DNA of 64,000 nucleotides from Nitzschia sp. DOCU1 (lineage: Eukaryota; Bacillariophyta; Bacillariophyceae; Bacillariales; Bacillariaceae). The stretch spans positions 2,929,352 to 2,993,351 of the forward strand of contig OX595988.1 of assembly GCA_951394045.1 (NCBI GenBank), read 5' to 3'. The position numbers were made by a program, and so were the translations under genes. The notes below the pieces were generated by a model. It was not told the DNA's origin, made no database searches, and worked only from the letters and a program-made list of their open reading frames with translations. Shown piece after piece: positions 9,379-19,255 of this stretch; position 1 is the first letter of the stretch; each line of letters begins with the position of its first letter.

Positions 9379-10827
9379 CTATGTTATCCGTCGTTCCATC
9401 TCTAAATCAGTAGCGAGTTGTTCGGATCCAATCCCGTTAGTGCCGACTAGTTTCTCGATATTGATCGCATAGAGAGAGCCTGACGATCGCTTTGCCTCGG
9501 CCGCTTCCAACTGGTCGGCACGAAGCACATTGATGGTAGCATGGGGTGTCCGTCGTTGCCACGCACCACCGGCAGCGATATCTTCCTTGCTCAAAACACA
9601 ACCACCATTCTCGTCATGGTTGCTACCCAATGCCGCCAGAGATTCTTGGTACCACTTTTCCAATCGTGTCACTGAATGCATGTGTCCAAATCCCGGCCAT
9701 GACGCGCCATCCGGACAAGCATATTTGGGATGAAAACATACAACTCCAATTTGTCCTTCTGCCATGGCAGCTACCACACTGGCTTCCAACATGGCAAAGA
9801 TAGGACCCGACCACAAATCAAAATCGTCGTCAAAGGCAGGTGCCGCCAGTAAAATGCTACTTATACCTTCTTTTCCAGACGGCCCCGCCTGGATCATTTT
9901 CTGAATGGCTTCAAACGTGTCGGCAAACAATGTTATTGGATGAATCGCCCGACTGGCATGGTACGCAATGGAAGCTACGGGTACCCCCACATCGGCAAGA
10001 CCTTGTCCACTTTTCTTGACACTTTTCGTAAAGGGACAAATGCCTTGTTCGACCAAAAGACGTTTCACCCAATGTTGAGTGCGGCGATTGATTGTCTCTT
10101 CTTCTTCCATATTATCTAGTAGCAGTGGGGAGCTGTCACCATTACCCACACGCCGCATTCGAACAGTTGTGGACGATTGAGATTTGCCATTGGAATCTTT
10201 TAGAAGTGTCGCTTCAATGCCGACACCAGCAACATTTGGAAGGTTGACTTGCTGTAGCCATTCCATAATTTCGACCCAATTGACAATGAGCGTCGGTGAC
10301 ACATATGGCATGGCTACCAACAAGGACGTGGGATCCTCACTGGTCGTTGGTCGCAGCAAACTATCGGCATATCCCCACAGTTGTGCCATGGCCGCGATTG
10401 AATCCCGCTCGTCGCTGAGAAATACCAGACCCTCTTCTTCCTGGATGAGTTTTCCGAGTCTTGCCTCTTCCCCGATTTTCGTAAAGAACGTAATAAACGG
10501 GTTAGAGGCAGCTTGGTCGAGTCTGGTCCGTCGTGAAAGATCGATCCGGTAACGTGGAAAGTATTTGACGACGGGGCATTGACCGATGGACGGCGACCGC
10601 GATGATTCGATCGAGCGATTGCTTTCTTCATTGTTTCCCCAAGGATCTAGCGATGGAGATTGTGACTGGACTTTCCAAGGAGCTTGGTAGCCACGATGTA
10701 AGAGAAAGCCTGCCACGTTGCAGGATATTCGGAATGACGGGAAATTACACCCCAGCAAAAATACCCACGCCACGAGCACCGACGCAGCGCCATGAAATCG
10801 CCGATTATTCCCTTGCGGTCGATGCAT
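9379..10827 (-). CDS. DUF1415 family protein with long N-terminal extension, 482 aa
   Basis: The ATG at 10827 starts a hydrophobic N-terminus (VLVAWVFLLGC) that looks like a signal peptide or organelle presequence. The C-terminal half (about 235-470) matches DUF1415: HWVKRLLVEQGICPFTKS at its start (consensus W....V...LCPFAK), a LLAAPAFDDDFDLW block, then VVCFHPKYACPDG. DUF1415 proteins of bacteria and plants are about 180-200 residues and of unknown function, so the preceding 230 residues are an extension. It contains a second weakly similar-looking globular region (YFPRYRIDL, LLVAMPYVSPTLIVNWVEIM) that may be a degenerate repeat of the domain. The gene is divergent from the giant Ubl gene. 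Confidence 0.75.
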   Translation of the reverse strand: MHRPQGNNRRFHGAASVLVAWVFLLGCNFPSFRISCNVAGFLLHRGYQAPWKVQSQSPSLDPWGNNEESNRSIESSRSPSIGQCPVVKYFPRYRIDLSRRTRLDQAASNPFITFFTKIGEEARLGKLIQEEEGLVFLSDERDSIAAMAQLWGYADSLLRPTTSEDPTSLLVAMPYVSPTLIVNWVEIMEWLQQVNLPNVAGVGIEATLLKDSNGKSQSSTTVRMRRVGNGDSSPLLLDNMEEEETINRRTQHWVKRLLVEQGICPFTKSVKKSGQGLADVGVPVASIAYHASRAIHPITLFADTFEAIQKMIQAGPSGKEGISSILLAAPAFDDDFDLWSGPIFAMLEASVVAAMAEGQIGVVCFHPKYACPDGASWPGFGHMHSVTRLEKWYQESLAALGSNHDENGGCVLSKEDIAAGGAWQRRTPHATINVLRADQLEAAEAKRSSGSLYAINIEKLVGTNGIGSEQLATDLEMERRIT

Positions 10828-11311
10828 TGTCAATTTCGTTCGTCTATGCTCCTAGAGTGGGTGATCTTATTGAAGTGCACCCATTGTGGTGCCGAAGATC
10901 TCGACTGTCTGTGTGGAAGACGTGAAAGGATATCGGACTTGGTTGGTCGAAGAAGTCGTTGCTCACTGCGCGTTCGCGCGCGATAAAGATGGGGAAAGCG
11001 AACACGTGCGTCACTCTGGTCTGTCCTCGTCCGGCAACCGGTCATCACAAAGCATAAATGACCTTTTGAAAAAGATATTCACGCAGCGAATATGCCGATT
11101 CGCCACTGAATGATGGGCAACACAAAAGCCCTACCTGGTAATATCGCCAAGGATAAATACAAAAGATGGTGTCACAAAAAAGGCCAACCGTCGTCACAGA
11201 AAATTTGTTTGCGGGCGGGCTTCCCATTGTTGCACTTGTCTTTCGAGTCAAGTATCATTTCGTTTCTGCCTTAAACTTTGAACACGTTGGACGTTGTCAA
11301 GAGCTATCACC
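10828..11311. other. Divergent intergenic region
   Basis: This 484-bp region separates the DUF1415 gene (minus) from the giant Ubl gene (plus). It must hold both promoters. No distinctive motif or repeat was recognised. Confidence 0.4.
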
Positions 11312-14300
11312 ATGGACGACATTAACCCTATCAAGTCCGATGCCGAGCTGCAGATGCTCGTCAAAAAGCTGGACCGTGTCAAAAAGTACAATTCCTTTCA
11401 ACGATGGAAGGGGCAGTTCCTCTCCCGTCTCGAGGACTTTTTGTACGACAAGGGTATGGAACCGGCGGAAAAGTCATGCAATGCTTTGGAAGACTCACTC
11501 AAAAAGCTTGTGGGAAAGACTACCAAAGTCTTGGATTTTATTCACAAAGGCGATTTGGGCGAGGATAAAAAGACCGTCAAGGCATCTCTGGCCTTGAATG
11601 AAATGTGTAATTCGCTCGAAAATGTGCGAGTGGAAATTGAGAATTTGATTCCATCCCTTAAACAGGACGAGAAGAAGAAGGGATTTAGCAAGTTTCATCT
11701 CGGAGCTGCATTGATCCGACAAGGCTTTCATCAGTACATTACTATGAAGGCTGTAGAAGATGCCGTGACGGAGATTGGTGAAAAGTTGGAGAATGTCGCG
11801 GATCGGCAGCAACGTGATTTGTTCATTTACTATCATACGCAAGTTAAACGGTTTTGTGATGTCATGGCCGACTTGAATCTTTACGCAATCATGATGAAGT
11901 GCGTCGAATTCAGTACGCCCCCCGATGGCGATGAAAGCGAAGATCCCGAGTATGTGAACATTGTTGTGGAAGCATCTGACGGACGCAAGCTTCCCATGGA
12001 AGTTGATACGAATGATACTGTTGCTGGTATTAGAGATGCTATTGAAGCCGGACTTAACATCCCGGTTCCTCGACAAATTCTCAAGTTTCGCGGAACTATT
12101 ATTGAGGACGACGGAAAAACCATGACAGGTCTTGGTGTAGAAGATGGGGCCGTGTTCTTCGTTGAGCCGCTCAAAATCCCCATCACAGTCAATGCACCTG
12201 GTGGAAAGACTATTGAACTCATGGTAGACCCTGCTAATTATTTGTCTGATCTGAAGCGAATGCTCGAGCCCGAGTCAGGTATTCCGGGCAAGAATCAAAA
12301 TCTTTCCATGGGTGGCGTGGAACTCGACGATCCCAACAAATCGCTCGACGATTATGGCATTGTAGCAGGTTCTGTTTTGGACTTGGAGCCCAAAACGATC
12401 AAGGTTAATGTCGAAATGCCCGATGGCAAGTCGTTTCAGATTGAATTGTCGCCCCACGACGAGACTCCGACGATCAAGAATAAGATTGAGGAGATATCCG
12501 GCATGGCAGTGCCACGCCAGGTGGTGAAGCACCAAGGCGAAGAGCTACCCGCCGACGGAGTATCCTGTAAAGATATGGGAATCACCGAAGGCTCGACACT
12601 GAATGTGGATATTTTCAAAATTCCAATTACTGTCAATGCTCCGGAAGGAAAGACAATCGAGCTCATGGTCGATCCCACCAACTACCTTTCAGACTTGAAG
12701 CGTCAATTGGAACCAGAATCTGGCATCCCTGGCAAGAACCAAGTTCTGACCATGGCGGGTGAAGAACTCGATGACGCCAGCAAGAAACTGCAAGACTACG
12801 CCATCGAAGCCGGTTCCGTTTTGGACTTGGAGCCCAAGATCATCACGGTAAAGGTCGAAATGCACGATGGAAAATCGTTTCAAATCGAGCTTTCGCCGAA
12901 AGATGATACTCCAACAATCAAGAATAAGATTGCAGAGAACTCTGGTCTTGAAGTTCCGCGTCAGGTCGTCAAGCACGATGGTGAGGAATTGCCATCGGAG
13001 GGTGCCACGTGCAAGGACATGGGTATCAAAGATGGCTCGACACTAAATGTGGATATTTTCAAGATTCCTATTACCGTTAATGCACCTGAAGGAAAAACTA
13101 TTGAGCTTATGGTCGATCCTACCAATTACTTATCTGATCTTAAACGAATTCTCGAGCCGGAGTCCGGAATTCCAGCCAAGAATCAAAACTTGTCCATGGC
13201 TGGTGAGGAGCTACCCGATCCGAGCAAGAAGCTTGAAGACTACGGTATTGAAGCTGGGAGTGTCCTGGACTTGGAGCCTAAGACAGTCAAAATCAATGTC
13301 GAGATGCCCGACGGCAAATCATTTGAATTGGAAATCTCTCCAAAGGACGACACGAACGCAATCAAGGAAAAGATTGCAGCTAAGACAGGGACGGCCGTGC
13401 CTCGGCAGGTTTTGAAGCACCTTGGAGAAGTGCTGCCGGAGGGAGTGTCTAGCAAAGACATGGGCATCAAAGAGGGATCTACGGTCGCCGTAGAAATTTT
13501 CACCTTGCCAGTCACTGTCAACTGTTGGGATGGCAAAGTCATTCAGATCGAAGTTGAACCGACAGATGACCTTTCCAAAATCAAGGGAATGCTCGAGCCA
13601 GAGTCGGGCATTCCTCCTAGCAACCAGGTTTTGTCGAACACGGGCGAAGAGTTGCAAGGTGACAAGAAGACAGCAGTCGACCTGGGGATTCAGGCAGGAA
13701 CTGTTTTGGATTTAGAGCCACGCGAGGTAGTGGTTAAGGTTCAGGCTCCCGACGGAACTGTGCACGACATTAAAATTGCGTTGGCAGACACAGCTGACGA
13801 GATCAAAACGAAGATCGCAGCAAAAACTGGTATTGCGGTCGCGCGGCAAGTGGTCAAGCACGACGGTGAAGAACTGCCAACGGGCACATCTGCTAAGGAT
13901 ATGGGTCTAAAGGACGGTTCTGAGTTGACACTCGACATTTTCAAGCTCCCAGTCACAGTCAACAACTGGGATGGAAAACAGATTCAAATCGAAGTGGAGC
14001 CTACTGATGACCTGGCGACGATCAAGACGATGCTCGAGCCCGAGTCGGGTATTCCACCTAACAAACAAGTGCTCTCAAAAGCGGGAGAGGAGCTTACCGG
14101 CGATGGGTCTACCGCTTCGGATCTTGGTATCGAAGCCGGAGCGGTGTTGGACCTCGAACCCAGGAAAATCACACTCAAGGTGCAAACTCCGGATGGTGCG
14201 ACTCACGATGTCGAGATTGCGCTGGTTGATGATGCCGATGCGATCAAGCAAAAGATCGAAGCCAAGACCGGTATTGCTGTTCCGCGGCAAGTGGTCAAGC

Positions 14301-17300
14301 ACGACGGTGAAGAACTGCCGACGGGCACATCTGCTAAGGATATGGGTCTGAAAGACGGTTCTGATTTGACCGTTGACATCTTTAAGCTCCCAGTGACCGT
14401 CAACACTTGGGACGGAAAGCAGATCCAAATCGAAGTGGAGCCTAATGACGATCTGGCGGCTATCAAGAAGATGCTCGAGCCCGAGTCGGGTATTCCACCT
14501 AACAATCAAGTGCTCTCAAAAGCGGGAGAGGAACTTACCGGCGATGGGTCTACCGCTTCGGATCTTGGTATCGAAGCCGGAGCGGTGTTGGACCTCGAAC
14601 CCAGGAAAATCACACTCAAGGTGCAAACTCCGGATGGTGCGACTCACGATGTCGAGATTGCGTTGGTTGATGATGCCGATGCGATCAAGCAAAAGATCGA
14701 AGCCAAGACCGGTATTGCTGTTCCGCGGCAAGTGGTCAAGCACGACGGTGAAGAACTGCCGACGGGCACATCTGCTAAGGATATGGGTCTGAAAGACGGT
14801 TCTGATTTGACCGTTGACATCTTTAAGCTCCCAGTGACCGTCAACACTTGGGACGGAAAGCAGATCCAAATCGAAGTGGAGCCTAATGACGATCTGGCGG
14901 CTATCAAGAAGATGCTCGAGCCCGAGTCGGGTATTCCACCTAACAATCAAGTGCTCTCAAAAGCGGGAGAGGAACTTACCGGCGATGGGTCTACCGCTTC
15001 GGATCTTGGTATCGAAGCCGGAGCGGTGTTGGACCTCGAACCCAGGAAAATCACACTCAAGGTGCAAACTCCTGATGGTGCGACTCACGATGTCGAGATT
15101 GCGTTGGTTGATGATGCCGATGCGATCAAGCAAAAGATCGAAGCCAAGACCGGTATTGCTGTTCCGCGGCAAGTGGTCAAGCACGACGGTGAAGAACTGC
15201 CGACGGGCACATCTGCTAAGGATATGGGTCTGAAAGACGGTTCTGATTTGACCGTTGACATCTTTAAGCTCCCAGTGACCGTCAACACTTGGGACGGAAA
15301 GCAGATCCAAATCGAAGTGGAGCCTACTGATGATCTGGCGGCTATCAAGAAGATGCTCGAGCCCGAGTCGGGTATTCCAACGGACAATCAAGTTCTGTCC
15401 TTGCAGGGCAACGAGCTAAGCGGTGATGATACTGCCGCACCTGATCTCGGTATCGTCGCGGGATCTGTCCTCGATTTAGAACCCAGAAATATTACTGTCA
15501 AGGTACATACTCCCGATGGCAACTCCCATGATATGGAGGTCGCTCTGGTTGATGATGCCAATGCGATCAAGCAAAAGATCGAGGCAAAGACCGGTATAAA
15601 AGTTCCGCGACAACTTGTGAAGCACAACGGTGAAGAAATCCCAACTGGTACCTCTGCGAAAGAAATGGGTCTAAGAGACGGATCGGATCTTAATGTCGAA
15701 ATTTTCAAAATACCGATCACCGTCAGAGACTGGGATGGTAGATCGGTTGAGATCGAAGTGGAGCCTTCTCAAGATCTGGCATCGGTTAAGAAGATGCTGG
15801 AGCCTGAGTTTGATATTCCCGTTGATCAGCAGGTGCTCTCAAAGGATGGTAACGAGCTAAGTGACAACAGCAAGAGTGTTGACGAAGAAGGTATCAAGGC
15901 CGGCAGCATTTTGAATTTAGAACCGAGAACAATTAAGGTCAATGTCACGATGCCTGATGGTGAAACCAAGGCAGTTGAAATATCCCCGCGCGATGACGGC
16001 GACGCCATCAAAGACAAGATCGAGGCACAGACCGGCCTGAAAGCGCCGCGACAAGTCCTCAGTTTCGATGGCAACGAAATCCCAAGCAAGGGTGCAACTG
16101 GAAAGGACTTGGGAATCCGGGATGGGTCGAATATCAAAGCGGAGATTTTGAAGATTCCCGTCACAGTGAATTGTTATGATGGTACGAAGATTGAACTCAT
16201 GGTAGAACCGACAGAAAAACTTTCCAGCATAAAGAAGCAGCTTGAACCAGAGTCTGGAATCAAGTCGGCAAATCAACATCTCTCCAAACATGGCGCGGAA
16301 CTGGTTGGCGATGACAAGACAGCCAATGAGCATGGAATCAAGGCAGGTACCGTGCTTGATTTGGAGCCGAAATTGATGAAGGTAACAGTTACAATGCCCG
16401 ATGGCAAAAAGTACCAGATTGAAGTTGCTCCGTCGGACGACGGAAATGCGATCAAGATGAAAATTGAGAAAGAAACAGGAATGGAGGCTCCACGACAAGT
16501 GCTCAAATTCAACGGCAAGGACATTCCAAATAGTGGCACTGCCAGAGATGCAGGCATTCGAGATGGATCAAACATTGACGTGGAAATCTTCCGAGTTCAA
16601 GTTACCGTCAACACCTGGGATGGAAATGTCATCAAGATCATGGTCGATCCGACCGACAAGCTCATCGAGATAAAGAATACGCTCGAACCAGAGTCTGGTA
16701 TCGTTCCTCAGAATCAAATCCTTTACATGAACGACGTAGAGCTTTACGACAACAACAAGCGCGCGAACGCTTACGGTATTGTAGCCGGCAGCACTCTCTA
16801 TCTTGAGCCGAAATACATCGGAGTCACTGTGATCATGCCAGATGGCTCATCTTGCACTACTGAGGTGTCTGCTAATACTACAGGTGATGAACTCAAGGGG
16901 CAAGTTGCCACCCAAACTGGTGTGGCTGCTACTCGCCAAGTTCTACATTTCAACGGAAAGGAAATGCTGGCCGATTTCACAGTACGAGGTATGGGAATCA
17001 AGGATAAGTCTACGCTCCAGTGCACTCTTTTCAAGATCCCAATTACTGTTGAGACCAAGGACGGCAAGACCATTCCACTAAAGATTGAGCCGATTGAAAC
17101 AATCGATGGCATCAAGGCAATGCTGGAGGAACCATCGGGACTCGCACCTCGCCGACAGGTACTCAAATTTGTCGAAGAAGAGCTCACTGTTGGCAAACGC
17201 ACCGCCACCGAATGTGGTATCAAGAAAGATTCCGTCTTGGAACTTGAGCCCAAGGATGATCCCATTGTCTTTGTCGACTGCAAGCACGGCACTTTATTCG

Positions 17301-17758
17301 GCGTTGATAGAGACGATGTAATCCAACGAGGAATGTTGACCCCCAATCAGGGCAATACGTTGGAATTCAAAGAAGCCGAGAAGGGAACTTTTGGCAAAGA
17401 TAAACTCAAGCAAGCCATGTTGGACTCGCCCAACCTTGGCGTCAAACCACAAATCGTGATCGAAAAGCACGACGTTGAAGACTACGATCTTGCGGAAGCG
17501 GAAAATGTCAAGAGCAAGTGGGGAGTCCAGCTCAAGAAGACGGCAAAGAACACAAAGGGCGAGGAACTCATCTTCGTCGATATCAAGACTGGCGCGTTCG
17601 GTCTTTTGGACCGAAAAAAGTTTATGGACCAGAAATTTATCACCCCTGTTGGTTCTGGGAAGGATGCAACCTTGAAGGAAGCGGAAACACAAACCAGGGT
17701 ATACGACAGATACGTGCATAGTATTCGCACTATATTCGGTATCAAGTCGGCAGCATAG
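11312..17758 (+). CDS. Giant tandem ubiquitin-like-domain protein (24 Ubl repeats), 2148 aa
   Basis: The start is the ATG at 11312 in perfect Kozak context (ATCACCATGG). The single exon encodes about 210 N-terminal helical residues, then 24 consecutive beta-grasp Ubl domains of 73-74 residues, then a 170-residue tail. Two Ubl types alternate strictly. Type A has V.W/APDGK..IE..V.PT..L..IK..LEPESGI....Q.LS..G.EL and ends GS.LDLEP. Type B has V.MPDGK...IE..P.D....IK.KI...TG..VPRQV.KH.GEELP and ends GS.L.V.IF. No domain ends in Gly-Gly and none precedes a processing site, so this is not polyubiquitin. It looks like a structural or adaptor chain. The tail has two FVD.K.G....DR blocks (IVFVDCKHGTLFGVDR, LIFVDIKTGAFGLLDR) and the AENVKSKWGVQLKK motif shared with the MDR gene upstream. 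There is no signal peptide. Confidence 0.9.
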   Translation: MDDINPIKSDAELQMLVKKLDRVKKYNSFQRWKGQFLSRLEDFLYDKGMEPAEKSCNALEDSLKKLVGKTTKVLDFIHKGDLGEDKKTVKASLALNEMCNSLENVRVEIENLIPSLKQDEKKKGFSKFHLGAALIRQGFHQYITMKAVEDAVTEIGEKLENVADRQQRDLFIYYHTQVKRFCDVMADLNLYAIMMKCVEFSTPPDGDESEDPEYVNIVVEASDGRKLPMEVDTNDTVAGIRDAIEAGLNIPVPRQILKFRGTIIEDDGKTMTGLGVEDGAVFFVEPLKIPITVNAPGGKTIELMVDPANYLSDLKRMLEPESGIPGKNQNLSMGGVELDDPNKSLDDYGIVAGSVLDLEPKTIKVNVEMPDGKSFQIELSPHDETPTIKNKIEEISGMAVPRQVVKHQGEELPADGVSCKDMGITEGSTLNVDIFKIPITVNAPEGKTIELMVDPTNYLSDLKRQLEPESGIPGKNQVLTMAGEELDDASKKLQDYAIEAGSVLDLEPKIITVKVEMHDGKSFQIELSPKDDTPTIKNKIAENSGLEVPRQVVKHDGEELPSEGATCKDMGIKDGSTLNVDIFKIPITVNAPEGKTIELMVDPTNYLSDLKRILEPESGIPAKNQNLSMAGEELPDPSKKLEDYGIEAGSVLDLEPKTVKINVEMPDGKSFELEISPKDDTNAIKEKIAAKTGTAVPRQVLKHLGEVLPEGVSSKDMGIKEGSTVAVEIFTLPVTVNCWDGKVIQIEVEPTDDLSKIKGMLEPESGIPPSNQVLSNTGEELQGDKKTAVDLGIQAGTVLDLEPREVVVKVQAPDGTVHDIKIALADTADEIKTKIAAKTGIAVARQVVKHDGEELPTGTSAKDMGLKDGSELTLDIFKLPVTVNNWDGKQIQIEVEPTDDLATIKTMLEPESGIPPNKQVLSKAGEELTGDGSTASDLGIEAGAVLDLEPRKITLKVQTPDGATHDVEIALVDDADAIKQKIEAKTGIAVPRQVVKHDGEELPTGTSAKDMGLKDGSDLTVDIFKLPVTVNTWDGKQIQIEVEPNDDLAAIKKMLEPESGIPPNNQVLSKAGEELTGDGSTASDLGIEAGAVLDLEPRKITLKVQTPDGATHDVEIALVDDADAIKQKIEAKTGIAVPRQVVKHDGEELPTGTSAKDMGLKDGSDLTVDIFKLPVTVNTWDGKQIQIEVEPNDDLAAIKKMLEPESGIPPNNQVLSKAGEELTGDGSTASDLGIEAGAVLDLEPRKITLKVQTPDGATHDVEIALVDDADAIKQKIEAKTGIAVPRQVVKHDGEELPTGTSAKDMGLKDGSDLTVDIFKLPVTVNTWDGKQIQIEVEPTDDLAAIKKMLEPESGIPTDNQVLSLQGNELSGDDTAAPDLGIVAGSVLDLEPRNITVKVHTPDGNSHDMEVALVDDANAIKQKIEAKTGIKVPRQLVKHNGEEIPTGTSAKEMGLRDGSDLNVEIFKIPITVRDWDGRSVEIEVEPSQDLASVKKMLEPEFDIPVDQQVLSKDGNELSDNSKSVDEEGIKAGSILNLEPRTIKVNVTMPDGETKAVEISPRDDGDAIKDKIEAQTGLKAPRQVLSFDGNEIPSKGATGKDLGIRDGSNIKAEILKIPVTVNCYDGTKIELMVEPTEKLSSIKKQLEPESGIKSANQHLSKHGAELVGDDKTANEHGIKAGTVLDLEPKLMKVTVTMPDGKKYQIEVAPSDDGNAIKMKIEKETGMEAPRQVLKFNGKDIPNSGTARDAGIRDGSNIDVEIFRVQVTVNTWDGNVIKIMVDPTDKLIEIKNTLEPESGIVPQNQILYMNDVELYDNNKRANAYGIVAGSTLYLEPKYIGVTVIMPDGSSCTTEVSANTTGDELKGQVATQTGVAATRQVLHFNGKEMLADFTVRGMGIKDKSTLQCTLFKIPITVETKDGKTIPLKIEPIETIDGIKAMLEEPSGLAPRRQVLKFVEEELTVGKRTATECGIKKDSVLELEPKDDPIVFVDCKHGTLFGVDRDDVIQRGMLTPNQGNTLEFKEAEKGTFGKDKLKQAMLDSPNLGVKPQIVIEKHDVEDYDLAEAENVKSKWGVQLKKTAKNTKGEELIFVDIKTGAFGLLDRKKFMDQKFITPVGSGKDATLKEAETQTRVYDRYVHSIRTIFGIKSAA
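14031..15353 (+). repeat. Three near-identical 441-bp tandem repeats inside the Ubl gene
   Basis: A unit that starts with TGCTCGAGCCCGAGTCGGG recurs at 14031, 14472, 14913 and 15354, exactly 441 bp apart. The first three units are almost identical at DNA level, differing at scattered positions. The fourth diverges after about 30 bp. Each unit equals one type A plus one type B Ubl domain (147 codons), so gain or loss of a unit keeps the frame. The other Ubl pairs in the gene differ freely, which shows that this block was amplified or homogenised recently. Confidence 0.95.
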
Positions 17759-17944
17759 TGATGCACCCACTATGATTGGACGCTGCAGCTTTGGAATGGC
17801 CACTCTCGGTCAAACAGACCGCGGCGCCCAACAATAAACGCGCCAAAACAGCGTTTTGTCAATCTCTCTGTACAATAGAAAATTGTCGTAAGTAACATGC
17901 ATGTATTGTATAAGTTTGTTTTTCTATAACGGCACTTTCATCTT

Positions 17945-18821
17945 CTATCGAAATATGATTTCCGTGGCCTTGTTCACGATGAATCGCACGTGTACAGCGC
18001 TAATAGCCGTCCCGGCCACCGAAAGCGAAAAGATAATCCACCTGGCAATGCCACTGTGCTTGAGAAACAAGTTCACCAGAAATGACGTGTGAAACGAGAA
18101 CAAACAAACCAAGAAGGATTGAAATCCTCGATAACGAATTTTTGTGGTTGCTTCCAAGAGTGTAAAATAGGCAAAATCGTCCCCGGTTCCCAACGCCGTC
18201 TTGGCATACAACCCAAACAGCGCAAATACGACGGTAGTATAGACCGCCGCAAAGAAACTTAGACAAATACTGATGCCATGGACCGACATTGCTATCTGCT
18301 CGACTTTGGAGTCACTATCGTCGTGAGAAGAGCCGCTGTAAATTTCTTTGTTGTGTTGGAATCGTCATTATCAGGAGGCAAACAACAAAAACAAGAAGAT
18401 CAGAGATTGGCATGTGATTCACCTCTGGAGCGTAGAAGAAAAACGTACCAATGACAGCCCCCAAAATGATCGATGCAATGAGACAGTACTCTTCCAGGCT
18501 TCCCAGCCGAAGATCCACCCGTTCCAGGTCGATGACTTGAAGATTCTCGCCACCCCGTAGACTCAGCAGTCCTTGCAATGATGAACCCCGCCGTATTTTT
18601 AAGTCTGCCATGATTCGTTCTTTTAGTGCCCCATTGAAACGATTGTGCTGGATCCCAAAAGAGCTTTTGGAAGGTTGTATTGTGGAAGGAAAATTATGCC
18701 CTTCAATAAGCAGGAGATTGTCCCAACCCCAACTTGACGGTGGAGGATGCATTTGGGCAGTGGCGGTCGCGCCGATCAAAAGTCCCGAAATGGTCGCCAA
18801 CGTTAACGGTGCCCTCACCAT
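17945..18821 (-). CDS. Small multi-helix membrane protein, spliced, 257 aa (pair with 20388-21116)
   Basis: Two exons, 18821-18449 and 18345-17945, are separated by a 103-nt intron with a strong donor (ATTG|GTACGT) and acceptor CAACAAAG|AA. The phase-1 junction restores a frame (VIEIYSGSS) that aligns with LKLYCGLYDE in the paralog at 20388-21116; without splicing both halves are truncated. The product has a signal peptide (LATISGLLIGATATA), a conserved LSLRGG segment, and about four hydrophobic helices, including YTTVVFALFGLYAKTALG. That helix corresponds to YSTVVFSLLGLYCKTALG in the paralog. The family is not recognised. A secreted or plastid/ER membrane location is likely from the presequence. 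Confidence 0.75.
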
Positions 18822-19255
18822 TGTTCAACAAACACAAAAATTGTACGTATCTTTGCTTGAAACTACGATCGATCAATCTCGACAGGTAGCGCGATCACAA
18901 TACAAATAAATGCTCCACTCGGAATCACAAGCAGCTCCAAAACCAGGCTCTCTGCAGTGCTTTCTTTGGGTCATCATGGTCGTAGTATCGGATCGCATCC
19001 GAGGATTTCCAAGATCTGCTGGCACGAAAAAAGATACTTTTCACAATCTGGCGTGCGTGCTTCTTACTTCGTCGCGCGCGCGTCTTGTGGTCACAATGTC
19101 CGTCGCCCGCCCGACCTTCCAAGACCTCCCTCCGAGACGTGATGATGCGACGATGATCTCCTGCTTCTATCCAGACAATCACGACGACGATAGTTGCATT
19201 TGAATTGTATCTCGACACGCACAATAAGTGATATTATCATCGTCTACATACAACA
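18822..19255. other. Divergent intergenic region
   Basis: This 434-bp region lies between the spliced membrane-protein gene (minus) and the Cys-rich secreted-protein gene (plus). No gene or repeat is supported. Confidence 0.4.

Noticed and set aside
14031..15353. CRISPR or satellite array
   Set aside because: The 441-bp repeats are contiguous coding units of Ubl domains in one open frame, with no spacers.
14075..15391. Long antisense frames (three 144-codon copies) within the Ubl gene
   Set aside because: They are mirror frames of the repeated sense coding sequence and repeat only because the DNA repeats.
11312..17758. Polyubiquitin precursor
   Set aside because: Units are not identical ubiquitin, alternate between two types and lack the terminal Gly-Gly needed for processing.
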